Shown here: positions 20,745 through 28,918 of the stretch, one piece after another
Layout of the letters: each line of letters opens with the position of its first letter
Numbering within the stretch: the first letter of the stretch is position 1
Origin: Demequina sp. NBRC 110053
Lineage (GTDB): Bacteria > Actinomycetota > Actinomycetes > Actinomycetales > Demequinaceae
Length of the DNA: 64,000 nt
Direction of reading: 5' to 3'
NCBI RefSeq assembly: GCF_002090095.1
Contig: NZ_BBRJ01000002.1
Coordinates: 609,265 to 673,264, forward strand
Notes under the pieces: generated by a model
The model's database searches: none
Told to the model about the DNA's origin: nothing
Seen by the model: only the letters and a program-made list of their open reading frames with translations
Made by a program: the position numbers and the translations under genes

Positions 20745-21715
20745 GGGTTCTCCTTGGGGGGCTTGGATGGCGCCGATGCGCTGGCAGGGCTGTCGCCCTG
20801 AGCGGCAGTGCGGCGCAGGTCGGGTTCGATGAAGATGAGGCGCGCGGCGGGGACCGCCTCGCGCAGGAGTCGCTCAGCCTGGTCGATGTGGTCGGCCAGC
20901 TGGTCGACGGTGGCCCCGTGCTCGACGCCCACCTTAGCCGCGATCATCACGTCGTCCGGCCCCAGGTGCATGGTGCGCAGGTGGATCACGTCGGTGAGCG
21001 GGGACGCCGCGAAGGCGCCGCGGATCCTCGCGAGGTCCTCGTCGGTGACGGACTCCCCCATGAGCAGCGACGTGGTCTCGCGGGCGAGGATCACGGCGAC
21101 AACGATCAGCAGCACGCCGATCAGCGCAGTGCCGATCGCGTCCCAGATCCCGTCGCCGGTGATGATCGTCATCGAGATGCCGAACAGGGCGCAGGTCAGG
21201 CCGATGAGCGCCGCGGTGTCCTCGAGCAGGATGACCGGGACCTCGGGCGACCGGGAACGGCGGATGTAGCGCAGCCACCCGAGATCGCCGCGCACCGCAT
21301 TGCCCTCCTTGATCGCCGTGCGCAGCGACGCCCCTTCGAGAGCCATGGCGACCAGCAGCACGACGATGGGCACCCACACCCAGCTCTCGAGCGGCTCGGG
21401 ATCCTGCCACTTCTCCCACGCCTCGAACAGGGAGAACAGGCCGCCGGCAGTGAACAGCATGACGGCGACGAGGAAGGCGTAGTAGTAGCGGTTGCGGGCG
21501 TAGCCGAACGGGTGGGTGTCGTCGGCGGCGCGCACCGCCTTGCGCCTGCCGACGAGCAGCAGCAGCTGGTTGCCGGAGTCGACGACCGAGTGGATCGCCT
21601 CGGCGAGCATCGATGAGGCGCCGGTGAGAGCGAAGGCGATGAACTTCGTGACGCCGATGCCGAGGTTGGCGCTCAACGCGGCGACGATGGCCTTGGTGCC
21701 GCCCTCCGCCGCCAT
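20741..21715 (-). CDS. Cation diffusion facilitator (CDF) metal exporter
   Basis: 324 residues with about six membrane helices and a C-terminal cytoplasmic domain. The helix-2 metal site reads [13 protein letters not shown] (HxxxD), [18 protein letters not shown] is the conserved loop between helices 2 and 3, and [11 protein letters not shown] supplies the helix-5 acidic site. The C-terminal ~100 residues form the ferredoxin-like dimerisation domain ([19 protein letters not shown]). CDF proteins export Zn2+, Mn2+ or Fe2+ with proton antiport; the metal is not predictable with confidence. One base separates it from the upstream phosphomannomutase stop, and its stop overlaps the ahcY ATG, so pgm-CDF-ahcY form one transcript. 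Confidence 0.9.
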   Translation of the reverse strand: MAAEGGTKAIVAALSANLGIGVTKFIAFALTGASSMLAEAIHSVVDSGNQLLLLVGRRKAVRAADDTHPFGYARNRYYYAFLVAVMLFTAGGLFSLFEAWEKWQDPEPLESWVWVPIVVLLVAMALEGASLRTAIKEGNAVRGDLGWLRYIRRSRSPEVPVILLEDTAALIGLTCALFGISMTIITGDGIWDAIGTALIGVLLIVVAVILARETTSLLMGESVTDEDLARIRGAFAASPLTDVIHLRTMHLGPDDVMIAAKVGVEHGATVDQLADHIDQAERLLREAVPAARLIFIEPDLRRTAAQGDSPASASAPSKPPKENP

Positions 21716-21716
21716 G

Positions 21717-23135
21717 TCAGCTCTGCCGGATCACGGCGAGCACCGCGTCGCGCAGGCGCTCCATCTCGTCGCGCGCGGCGGCCTCGGCGTTGAGCCGCAG
21801 CAGCGGCTCGGTGTTGGAGGGGCGGACGTTGAACCACCAGCGCGGCTCGGCCGCCCAGTGGTCGAACGTGAGGCCGTCGAAGTCGTCCACCTCCACGCCG
21901 TCGGCCTCGAAGGCCGCGCGCACGCGTGCGAGGGCGTCAGGCACCGAGTCGACCGTCGAGTTGATCTCTCCTGAGGCTGCATACGGCGAGTGCGACTCGA
22001 GCAGCGCGGACAGCGGCCGGTCCTGCGAGCCCAGCGCTGCGAGCACGTGCAGCGCCGCCAGCATGCCGGAGTCCGCGTAGAAGAAGTCGCGAAAGTAGAA
22101 GTGCGCGGAGTGCTCTCCGCCGAAGACGGCGTTCAGGCGCGCCATCTCCGCCTTGATGTAGCTGTGGCCCACGCGCGAGCGCACGGGTGTGGCGCCGGCG
22201 GCGGTCAGCTGCTCGGGCACCGCGCGCGACGAGATCAGGTTGTGGATCACCGTCGGGTGCCCGCCCTCCGCCAGCTCCCGCGCGGTCTCGCGCAGGCCGA
22301 CGAGCGCCGTGATGGCCGATGCCGGGACCACCTCGCCGCGCTCGTCGACGGCGAAGCAGCGGTCGGCATCGCCGTCGAAGGCGAGGCCGATGTCCGCGCC
22401 ATGCTCGCGAACCGCGGCCTGGAGGTCGACGAGGTTGGCAGGATCGAGCGGGTTGGCCTCGTGGTTCGGGAACGTGCCGTCGAGCTCGAAGTACAGGGGG
22501 ATGATCCTCAGCGGCAGCTCGTCGAGCCCTGCGGCCGTTCCGAGCACCGCAGGGACGGTGTGGCCGGCCATCGCGTTCGCCGCGTCGACCACGACCGTCA
22601 GCGGGCGAATCCCCGACAGGTCGACGAGCCCGCGCAGGAAGGCGCCGTACTCCGCGAGCATGTCGCGCTCCGTGGCGACGCCCCGCGTCCCCACCAGCGG
22701 GATGCCGTCCGCCAGGTACTCCGCAGCGAGCTCGCGCACCGCGCCGAGCCCGGTGTTCTCTCCCACCGCTCGCGCCAAGGGCCGGCAGAGCTTCATGCCG
22801 TTGTAGCCGGCAGGGTTGTGGGAGGCGGTGACCATCACGCCTGGGCGCTCGAGCACACCGGAGGCGTGGTAGAGGCCGTCCGTCGAGCACATCCCGATGT
22901 CGATGACGTCGATCCCCCGGTCACGCAGACCCGCGCCCACGGCGGCCACGAGCGCTGGACCCGAGTCGCGCATGTCGCGGCCGATCACCACCTCGGTCTC
23001 GCCGTCGGGAGTCACCACCGCGTCCGCGAAGGCAGCGCCGATGGCTCTCGCCACCTCCGGCGTGAGGGTGTCGCCCACGATGCCGCGGACGTCGTAGGAC
23101 TTGATCAGGGAGGTGAGATCGGGGCGCTCGGTCAC
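21717..23135 (-). CDS. manB: Phosphomannomutase/phosphoglucomutase
   Basis: 472 residues, full-length alpha-D-phosphohexomutase with four domains. The phosphoserine loop is VMVTASHNPAGYNG (Ser105), the Mg-binding loop DGDADR is at 254-259, the sugar-binding loop GGEHSAH at 339-345, and the C-terminal phosphate-binding region NVRPSNTEPLLRL is near the end. It interconverts mannose-6-P and mannose-1-P (and perhaps glucose phosphates), supplying GDP-mannose for mannolipids and wall glycans. The GTG start at 23135 has TACCCT six bases upstream and no Shine-Dalgarno, consistent with leaderless expression. First gene of the pgm-CDF-ahcY run. M. tuberculosis carries manB (Rv3257c) at the equivalent site beside the Rv3258c/3259 pair, as here. 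Confidence 0.94.
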   Translation of the reverse strand: MTERPDLTSLIKSYDVRGIVGDTLTPEVARAIGAAFADAVVTPDGETEVVIGRDMRDSGPALVAAVGAGLRDRGIDVIDIGMCSTDGLYHASGVLERPGVMVTASHNPAGYNGMKLCRPLARAVGENTGLGAVRELAAEYLADGIPLVGTRGVATERDMLAEYGAFLRGLVDLSGIRPLTVVVDAANAMAGHTVPAVLGTAAGLDELPLRIIPLYFELDGTFPNHEANPLDPANLVDLQAAVREHGADIGLAFDGDADRCFAVDERGEVVPASAITALVGLRETARELAEGGHPTVIHNLISSRAVPEQLTAAGATPVRSRVGHSYIKAEMARLNAVFGGEHSAHFYFRDFFYADSGMLAALHVLAALGSQDRPLSALLESHSPYAASGEINSTVDSVPDALARVRAAFEADGVEVDDFDGLTFDHWAAEPRWWFNVRPSNTEPLLRLNAEAAARDEMERLRDAVLAVIRQS

Positions 23136-23141
23136 GGAGCC

Positions 23142-23147
23142 AGGGTA
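23142..23147 (-). promoter_or_regulatory. -10 box TACCCT of a probable leaderless start
   Basis: Minus-strand TACCCT, six bases (GGCTCC), then the GTG of manB at 23135. Confidence 0.5.
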
Positions 23148-23176
23148 TCGGGCCGCGGCGCGCAGCCGCTCGCGCC

Positions 23177-23533
23177 TCAGGCGTCGCCGGAGACGACCCG
23201 CAGGTGCCCGCGACGCGGCTCCGAGGCGAGCGGTGCCGGCACGGCGGGGGCGGCGGCGCGGGCACGGCCCGCCTCGCGCACGGCCCGCGCCAGGGCGTCG
23301 ATGTCATCGGGGCTCGGTCCAGCGTCGACGAACTCCTGGTGGATGTGCACGACGTCCCAGCCCCGCGGAGCCGAGAACCGCTCGGCGTGGAACGAGCACA
23401 GGTCGTAGCTGTGGGGCTCGGCCTGGGCCGCCAGCTGCCCGACCACCACGGTCGAGTCCGCATAGACGTAGGTCAGCGTCGCGGCCGCCGGGCGGTCGCA
23501 GGAGGTACGGGAGCACTGACGCGTCGACTTCAC
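23177..23533 (-). CDS. DUF3499 family protein
   Basis: 118 residues from the GTG at 23533, which gives the family's usual start KSTRQCSRTSCDRPAAATLT. Four Cys/His-type positions (CSRTSC near the N-terminus; YDLCSFHAERF at about 45-55) suggest a zinc-ribbon-like fold. The conserved YVYADSTVVVGQLA follows. The C-terminal third is disordered. Function unknown; the family is restricted to actinobacteria and lies next to the metallopeptidase-fold gene and manB (Rv3258c in M. tuberculosis). TAGTGT eight bases before the GTG fits a leaderless promoter; GGAGG is also present but only one base from the start, too close to serve. It is divergent from the 23605 gene. Confidence 0.85.
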   Translation of the reverse strand: MKSTRQCSRTSCDRPAAATLTYVYADSTVVVGQLAAQAEPHSYDLCSFHAERFSAPRGWDVVHIHQEFVDAGPSPDDIDALARAVREAGRARAAAPAVPAPLASEPRRGHLRVVSGDA

Positions 23534-23541
23534 GCCTCCGG

Positions 23542-23597
23542 ACACTACGCGCGCCGGGGCGCGCGGCCACGCTGCCACGCCGATGCGGGGGTACCGT
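23542..23597. promoter_or_regulatory. Back-to-back leaderless promoters
   Basis: The minus-strand -10 TAGTGT (23542-23547) is eight bases before the DUF3499 GTG. The plus-strand -10 TACCGT (23592-23597) is seven bases before the metallopeptidase ATG at 23605. The GC-rich 44 bases between them would have to hold both upstream promoter regions. Confidence 0.5.
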
Positions 23598-23604
23598 GAG
23601 GACC

Positions 23605-24009
23605 ATGACGCGGAGGGACAGGCACGGCCGTGGTCTGCGCTCGCCCCTGCTTCCCTACGACGCTCCTGGCTATCGCACGCGCTCCGAGGTCTTCGACGAC
23701 GAGCTGCGCGATGCCGCCGAGCGCCTCGAGTCGCGCTGGGGACGGGCGTGGGGTCGGATCGACTTCGCGGCCGAGGACGTCCCGCCCTCGGATCCGACGC
23801 CGTGGGAGCACGGAGTGCCGCTCGGCCGGGTGTTCCCTTCCGAGCTGGGCCAGCCCACGCGCGTGGTCGTGTACAGGCGGCCCATGGAGCTGCGAGCGGA
23901 GCCAGGCGTCATGCGCATGCTGCTTCGCGACGTGCTCGCCGAGCAGGTCGGCGCGGTCCTCGGCCGCGCACCCGAGGACGTCGACCCCGAGTACGGTTCC
24001 GGCGGCTGA
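23605..24009 (+). CDS. Metallopeptidase-fold (DUF1025) protein lacking HExxH
   Basis: 134 residues. It matches the actinobacterial metallopeptidase family: RDRHGRGLRSPLLPYDAPGY at the start, then DAAERLESRWG, VEDVPPSDP-like AEDVPPSDPTPWEHGVPLGR and VVVYRRPMELRAEPG. In catalytic zincins of this fold the next helix carries HExxH; here it reads MRMLLRDVLAEQVGAVLG, with no His at either zinc position, so peptidase activity is unlikely unless another site is used. I believe this loss is usual for the actinobacterial branch. The start is fixed by TACCGT seven bases before the ATG. It corresponds in place to Rv3259. Its role is unknown. Confidence 0.8.
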   Translation: MTRRDRHGRGLRSPLLPYDAPGYRTRSEVFDDELRDAAERLESRWGRAWGRIDFAAEDVPPSDPTPWEHGVPLGRVFPSELGQPTRVVVYRRPMELRAEPGVMRMLLRDVLAEQVGAVLGRAPEDVDPEYGSGG

Positions 24010-24057
24010 GGCGCGGCGGTGAGCGTCGCGGCACCGCGCCGCGTCGGACGGCCCCGC

Positions 24058-25338
24058 CTAGGGCGCGACCACCGCCTCGAGCACCGTGGGCTCGAGCTCC
24101 GTCGACACGGGCTCGATGGTGGTGGCGAATCCCGATGCGGCATCGGTGACGAGCAGCGCCCACGCGAACGGCTGGCTGCTCGAGATCACGGTGCCGGGCG
24201 CGAGATCGAGCGCCAGGCTCGCCATGCCGCTCGCGGGCACGTCGACGGCGACGGGCTCTCCTGCCGCGTCCGCCGTGAAGGTTCCGCCGCCTGCCGAGGC
24301 GACCACCAGCTGGACGGCACCGCTCGGGACCACGGCGGCGCGCTCGCGCTCGTCGGTCGTCGCCTGACCTCCGGTCCAGGCGTGGTCGTACGCCGTGGCT
24401 CCCGCTACAGGCGCCTCGCGGGCGATCCGCACCACAGCGCCGCCGACCACCGGTGAGGACGCCTCGACTCGGACGGCCTGCAGGCCTCCGGCGGGCACCT
24501 GCACGTCCGTGACCTCGCCTGGCTCGAGAGTGAGAGCGTCGTCGCCGAGCCATGGCAGCGGGCCGTCAGCGCCCAGCAGGGTGAGCGTGGCATCCGCGCC
24601 GTCAGGCGCGACAAGAGAGAGCGTCGCGACGGCGTCGTCGGTCGCGGGGCCGGTCACGGGCACGATGAGGTCCGTCGCCGGCGACGACGGGGAGACCCAG
24701 TCGGTGCCTGCCGCGGTGAAGCCGTCGAGGCGCGAGTCCTGGAGCGCGGCCACGACGCCCGTCCCGGGTGCCCTCACGCGCACCGCGAACGACTCGACCG
24801 CGAGGGCGACGGACTCGAGCAGGACATCCTCCTGCGCGTACGGAGCGAGCAGCACGGACAGCGGGTCCGCGCTGGCGCCGAGCGGACCATGGAGGTCGAT
24901 GGTCGCTCGGACCGCGCCGGCTGTCGGATTCGCGAGCACCAGTCGAGCGCTGGAGCCGCTCGTGGTGGAGCCTCCCACCAGCCACTGCTCCTGTTCGGGA
25001 GCGGTGCATGCGGCGCCCGCGAGACCGGCGATGTCGCCCGAGCCGATGCGCTCGAGGGACACGGCCTGCTCCGCGTCGACGGCGGTGCCGGCGCCGATCG
25101 ACTCGCCATCGGGGATCACGTCAAGGACCACATCGGTCGACCCGGAGTCGAGCTCCTCGTCGCCCGAGATGATCGAGCCCGCAGGGACGGTGAGAGGCCC
25201 AGGGCACACGACGGGCTGGCGCACGGGATCGACGCTCACCTCGACGGCGGTGCCGGGAGCGCCGCCGACGGGCGGTGAGCCGAGCGTCGCCACGCCCAGG
25301 ACGGCGGCGAGTCCGATCACGGTCAGCACGAGCCTCAT
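24058..25338 (-). CDS. DUF5719 family secreted/envelope protein
   Basis: 426 residues with an N-terminal signal peptide (MRLVLTVIGLAAVLGVATLG) and the rest beta-rich and acidic, typical of an extracytoplasmic beta-sandwich protein. Repeated motifs such as RLVLANPTAGAVRATIDLHG, TLSLVAPDGADATLTLLGAD and VRVRAPGTGVVAALQDSRLD identify DUF5719, an actinobacterial family encoded downstream of a large glycosyltransferase. The ATG overlaps that gene's stop (ATGA at 25335-25338), so the two are made together. There is no lipobox. It may assist the glycosyltransferase on the outer face of the membrane; that is inference from the gene pairing. Confidence 0.85.
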   Translation of the reverse strand: MRLVLTVIGLAAVLGVATLGSPPVGGAPGTAVEVSVDPVRQPVVCPGPLTVPAGSIISGDEELDSGSTDVVLDVIPDGESIGAGTAVDAEQAVSLERIGSGDIAGLAGAACTAPEQEQWLVGGSTTSGSSARLVLANPTAGAVRATIDLHGPLGASADPLSVLLAPYAQEDVLLESVALAVESFAVRVRAPGTGVVAALQDSRLDGFTAAGTDWVSPSSPATDLIVPVTGPATDDAVATLSLVAPDGADATLTLLGADGPLPWLGDDALTLEPGEVTDVQVPAGGLQAVRVEASSPVVGGAVVRIAREAPVAGATAYDHAWTGGQATTDERERAAVVPSGAVQLVVASAGGGTFTADAAGEPVAVDVPASGMASLALDLAPGTVISSSQPFAWALLVTDAASGFATTIEPVSTELEPTVLEAVVAP

Positions 25339-28300
25339 GGCGTGCGCTCCTCACGACTCAGGCGGCGGGAAGGGACGGGGATGGACGCGATGAGTGCCCA
25401 CACGAGTGCGGTGAGGCCCACCCAGAACCACACCCGATACGCGCGATCGTCGTAGGCCACGACCACCTCGCCCGCTCCCGTGACGTCGAAGGTCTGACGC
25501 CCCTGCCCGTCGGCGCCGCCGTCCAGGATCGCGCCGCCCGCAGTCGCGGTCCAGGCGCGGTCAGCGACGTGGGCGAGCACGAGGGTGCCGGCGCCCGGCG
25601 CTCGCCAGGTCCCCTGGGTGGCTCCCATCGGCACCGGGAGCGTGGCGCCGTCGGCGGTGACGAACGTCGCGAGCGCCACCCGGCCGTCGCCATCGGGAGC
25701 TCCCACCCTCCAGGATGTGCCGCGATCCGATGCACCCATGAGCTGCAGGTCGGGGTTCTGACCGAGCGCGCCCGCCAGCCTGTCCGCGCCGGGCGCCACC
25801 ACGATCACGCCGATGCCCCACCGGGCGAAGGCGTCGAGGTCTCCGTCGCCGCCCGCCGCGAGCGACGCGATCTCCTCGCCGAGCACGCCCGGACCGGTGA
25901 CGGCTGCCGCGGCGGGTCCGCGCGTCGCCGGCGCGCCGTTCGCGAGCAGCGTGCCGGCCGTCGACAGCACCTCGACGCCGTCGCCCGGGACGACGACGTA
26001 CGACACGGCACCCTCGTCCTCGTCGACGAGGAGGACTCGCTGGGACGGCCGAGCCTCCTGCTCGAGCGAGGCGACGAGGGGCAGCACGTCTCGGTCGGCC
26101 GGCTCGACGTCGCCGAGGGGCGCGCGGCCCGGCCAAGCTGACGCGGCGGCCGAGCCCAGCACGGCGACCCCGACGATGGCGATCGCGACCGCGGAGGCCG
26201 TGCGGCTCGCGGCCAGGCGCAACCGCGAACGCTGCGGCGCGGTGGCCGGCACGGTCTCGGCTGGCGGCGGGGCGGCGATGCGGGGTGCCGACGCCGTGCA
26301 GATCAGCGTCAGCGCAGCGACCACGACGACGGACATCGCCGGTCCGTACCATCCGGAGCCCGCCGGCGCATCGGCGCCGAGATCCGGCGACAGCGTGATG
26401 CCTTGGACGCCCACGGCAAGGGCGAGGCTGACGGCGGCGAGCGCCAGCGCGCCGAACGACAGTGACCTGCGACGGCCGACGACAGCCGCGATGGCCGCAG
26501 CGACCATGACGAGGATCGGGAGGGACCGCATCGACGCCTCGAACAGCAGAGGGACATCCCCCGTCTCGCCGATGCCGCCCAGCAGCATCTCCGCGGCGGA
26601 CAGGCCGTCGGCAGTGGCCGACGGCCCCGGCTCCCGCGCCCCGATCGCGACAGCGGTGGATGCCCAGTCGGGTGACGCGACGAGCGCGGCGATGGAGGGC
26701 AGCGACACGGCGAGCGGAGCGATGGCCGCACCCCAGACCCGCCAGCGCGCCGAGCCCGCGGCCGCGCCCGCCACGGCGACCGCCACGATGACGAGCGGCA
26801 GCAGCATGGGCGCGGCGATCACGGCGACGCCGAGCGCCGCGCCGGCACCCATCGCCGCGCTCCGCGACGGACGGCGCACCACGGGGTGCTCGGCTCCGTC
26901 GGCCAGCGGCTCGCCGCGATGCCATCCGCCGGCGCGGGCCAGCCCAAGGACGGCCAGCGGCCCGACGACGTGGACCACCACCGCTGCCACCCGCCCTTGA
27001 GCGGCTGACTCCAGGGCCATCGGCCATAGGCCGTAGGCGGCGGCCGCGAGCGCCCTTGTCGGCAGCGCCCTGGTGAACGCGCCAGAGGCCGCCCAGGCGC
27101 TGAGGCCCGCGAGCAGCGGCGACAGCAGCAGCAGAACGCCCAGCCACGTCGCGAGGCCACCAGGGATCGCTGCGAGCGGCACGAGGAGCAGGCTCAGCCC
27201 TGGATCCATGGCCGGCGCGCCGAATGCCTGCGTGGACCAGCCCGTGAGCGCCCGGTTCCACAGGTCGCCCAGCGCGACATCGGTGACTCCCAGGGTCGCG
27301 CCAGTGAGCATCTGGCCGCCGGCGAGCCCCGAGAGCCAGGTCGGGTGGAGCACGATGCTGAAGGCGGCCAGTCCGATGCTCAGCGCCACGAGGGTGAGAC
27401 GCCGGCGAGCGGCTGCGGTCGCGAGCTCCGCCCTCACCACATCGGAGGGCAGAGGGCTCTGGCGTGCTCGACCCCGCGCGCCCCACTCGAGCGCTCTGAT
27501 GTGGCGGGCGACCGCGCGCGAATCCGCCAGCAGCCGCCGCTCCGCGTCAGTCGCCCGCCCTGCGCGCCGCACCCTCGAGCGCGCCCGCGGGACGTGGACG
27601 AGGAGACCGAGCACGCGCCAGGGCACCAGCAGGTCCGCCGCGAGCAGCCGCGGCTCGTTCTGAGCGACGCGCAAGACCGCCCGCGCAAGCGATCCGGCGA
27701 GCGCCCACAGCGCGATGAGAGGCACCGACCACCACGGGCCGTACACGAGGGCGTGGTACCACTCTGACGCGCGGCGCTCGCCGTACGTCGCCCTCCGGCC
27801 TCCCCCCGAGGCGCCGCGGCGCGCATAGAGGCGCTCCTGACTGTGGCGCACCCGTGCCGCCGGCACAGCCACCACGTCGTAGCCCGCACGCCATGCCCGG
27901 CGGGAGAAGTCGAGGCTTGCGGGCCAGCCGTCGGCGGCAGGGTCGAGCCCGTCGAGCGCCTCCCACAGCTCTCGGCGCACGAGGGCGCCGCCGAGGGACA
28001 CGGCCAGCACGTCGTCGCGCTCGGCGTACTGCCCCTGGTCGACGTCGTCCTCCTCGACCAGGGGGATCCGGCGCGCGCCGACCCGCGTGGTCGTGGTGCC
28101 GAGCGACACGAGCCGGTCGGTCGCATCCCAGCGCACGTGTGCCGCGCCCACGACCCCGGCGAGACGACGCTTGCGAGCAGTGGCGGTGAGCGCCGCGAGC
28201 GCTCCCGGCAGCGGGGCCATGTCGTCGTGGAGGATCCAGACGAGCTCCGAGGGCTCGCCCGGTCGGGCATTGAGCACCGCGTCGACGGCCGCGCCCAGAT

Positions 28301-28496
28301 CGCCCGCCTCGACGTCGAACACGTCGATGCGTGGGCTCCACCCGCCCGGGGGCGCCTCCACGGGAGCCGTCAGGGCCAGGTGGACCTCGTCTGGAGCCGG
28401 ATCCTGGCTGAGGACGGATTCCAGGGCCGCGTAGAGGTGAGGGGACCGGCCGTCGCTGACGACCACCGCACGCACCACGATGCGAGCGGGACTCAT
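25335..28496 (-). CDS. Large GT2 glycosyltransferase with multi-pass membrane domain
   Basis: 1053 residues. The N-terminal ~240 residues are a GT-A fold family 2 domain: RIVVRAVVVSDGRSPHLYAA, WILHDDMAPLPGALAALTAT (acidic HDD metal site) and GGALVRRELWEALDGLDPAA. The remaining ~800 residues contain about twelve to fourteen membrane helices (for example LTLVALSIGLAAFSIVLHP) and an extracytoplasmic C-terminal domain, reminiscent of GT-C enzymes or flippases. Such proteins build wall glycans. GGGGAG lies three bases before the ATG. It is 24 bases downstream of whiB2 and overlaps the DUF5719 gene, so whiB2-GT-DUF5719 looks like an operon. Sugar and acceptor are unknown. Confidence 0.88.
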   Translation of the reverse strand: MSPARIVVRAVVVSDGRSPHLYAALESVLSQDPAPDEVHLALTAPVEAPPGGWSPRIDVFDVEAGDLGAAVDAVLNARPGEPSELVWILHDDMAPLPGALAALTATARKRRLAGVVGAAHVRWDATDRLVSLGTTTTRVGARRIPLVEEDDVDQGQYAERDDVLAVSLGGALVRRELWEALDGLDPAADGWPASLDFSRRAWRAGYDVVAVPAARVRHSQERLYARRGASGGGRRATYGERRASEWYHALVYGPWWSVPLIALWALAGSLARAVLRVAQNEPRLLAADLLVPWRVLGLLVHVPRARSRVRRAGRATDAERRLLADSRAVARHIRALEWGARGRARQSPLPSDVVRAELATAAARRRLTLVALSIGLAAFSIVLHPTWLSGLAGGQMLTGATLGVTDVALGDLWNRALTGWSTQAFGAPAMDPGLSLLLVPLAAIPGGLATWLGVLLLLSPLLAGLSAWAASGAFTRALPTRALAAAAYGLWPMALESAAQGRVAAVVVHVVGPLAVLGLARAGGWHRGEPLADGAEHPVVRRPSRSAAMGAGAALGVAVIAAPMLLPLVIVAVAVAGAAAGSARWRVWGAAIAPLAVSLPSIAALVASPDWASTAVAIGAREPGPSATADGLSAAEMLLGGIGETGDVPLLFEASMRSLPILVMVAAAIAAVVGRRRSLSFGALALAAVSLALAVGVQGITLSPDLGADAPAGSGWYGPAMSVVVVAALTLICTASAPRIAAPPPAETVPATAPQRSRLRLAASRTASAVAIAIVGVAVLGSAAASAWPGRAPLGDVEPADRDVLPLVASLEQEARPSQRVLLVDEDEGAVSYVVVPGDGVEVLSTAGTLLANGAPATRGPAAAAVTGPGVLGEEIASLAAGGDGDLDAFARWGIGVIVVAPGADRLAGALGQNPDLQLMGASDRGTSWRVGAPDGDGRVALATFVTADGATLPVPMGATQGTWRAPGAGTLVLAHVADRAWTATAGGAILDGGADGQGRQTFDVTGAGEVVVAYDDRAYRVWFWVGLTALVWALIASIPVPSRRLSREERTP

Positions 28497-28520
28497 GCGC
28501 TCCCCACGCAGGCCAGCCGC

Positions 28521-28841
28521 TTAGACAGCGCGGCGCTTGAGCTTGCGCCGCTCGCGCTCCGACAGCCCGCCCCAGATGCCGAAGCGCTCGTCGTTGGCGA
28601 GCGCGTAGTCGAGGCACTCGGATCGCACCTCGCACGAGGCGCAGACCTTCTTCGCCTCACGGGTGGACCCTCCCTTCTCAGGGAAGAACGCCTCGGGGTC
28701 GGTCTGGGCGCACAGCGCGCGCTCCTGCCAAGCGAGAGGGCCGTCATCGTCGACGGCCCCGAAGATGTCGACGACCGATGCCAGGGCTGGCGCCGGCTTG
28801 CCTGCGTCGGATGGCACTGCACCGCCGTAGATATTCCACAT
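28521..28841 (-). CDS. whiB2: WhiB-family iron-sulfur regulator, WhiB2/WhmD type
   Basis: 106 residues. The four cluster-binding cysteines are at 44 (RALCAQTDPEAFFPEKGGST), 67, 70 (VCASC) and 76 (SEC). The beta-turn GIWGGL at about 88-93 is followed by a basic tail (ERERRKLKRRAV) that contacts DNA. The extended N-terminus and the FFPEKGGSTREAK loop are of the WhiB2/WhmD class, required for septation in mycobacteria and streptomycetes. GGAGG lies seven bases before the ATG, and a strong promoter lies further upstream. It is followed 24 bases later by the large glycosyltransferase gene. In M. tuberculosis whiB2 is Rv3260c, next to Rv3259. Confidence 0.93.
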   Translation of the reverse strand: MWNIYGGAVPSDAGKPAPALASVVDIFGAVDDDGPLAWQERALCAQTDPEAFFPEKGGSTREAKKVCASCEVRSECLDYALANDERFGIWGGLSERERRKLKRRAV

Positions 28842-28889
28842 AGGCCGTCCTCCGATCGACTCGGCAGGATGGTGACCCTGCCTGTAGGA

Positions 28890-28918
28890 ATTACACCGTT
28901 GTTATCCCTACGCGTCAA
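28890..28918 (-). promoter_or_regulatory. Strong sigma70-type whiB2 promoter
   Basis: On the minus strand TTGACG (28913-28918), exactly 17 bases, then TGTAAT (28890-28895): the best -35/-10 pair in the window. The -35 overlaps the last codons of the upstream glycosyltransferase gene (stop at 28908-28910). The leader of about 40 bases contains a small hairpin (GGCAGG/CCTGCC, 28863-28882) and GGAGG. Confidence 0.65.

Noticed and set aside
19294-20760. An SAH riboswitch before ahcY
   Set aside because: ahcY starts inside the upstream CDF gene's stop, so there is no leader for such an element, and none is seen before the operon's first gene.
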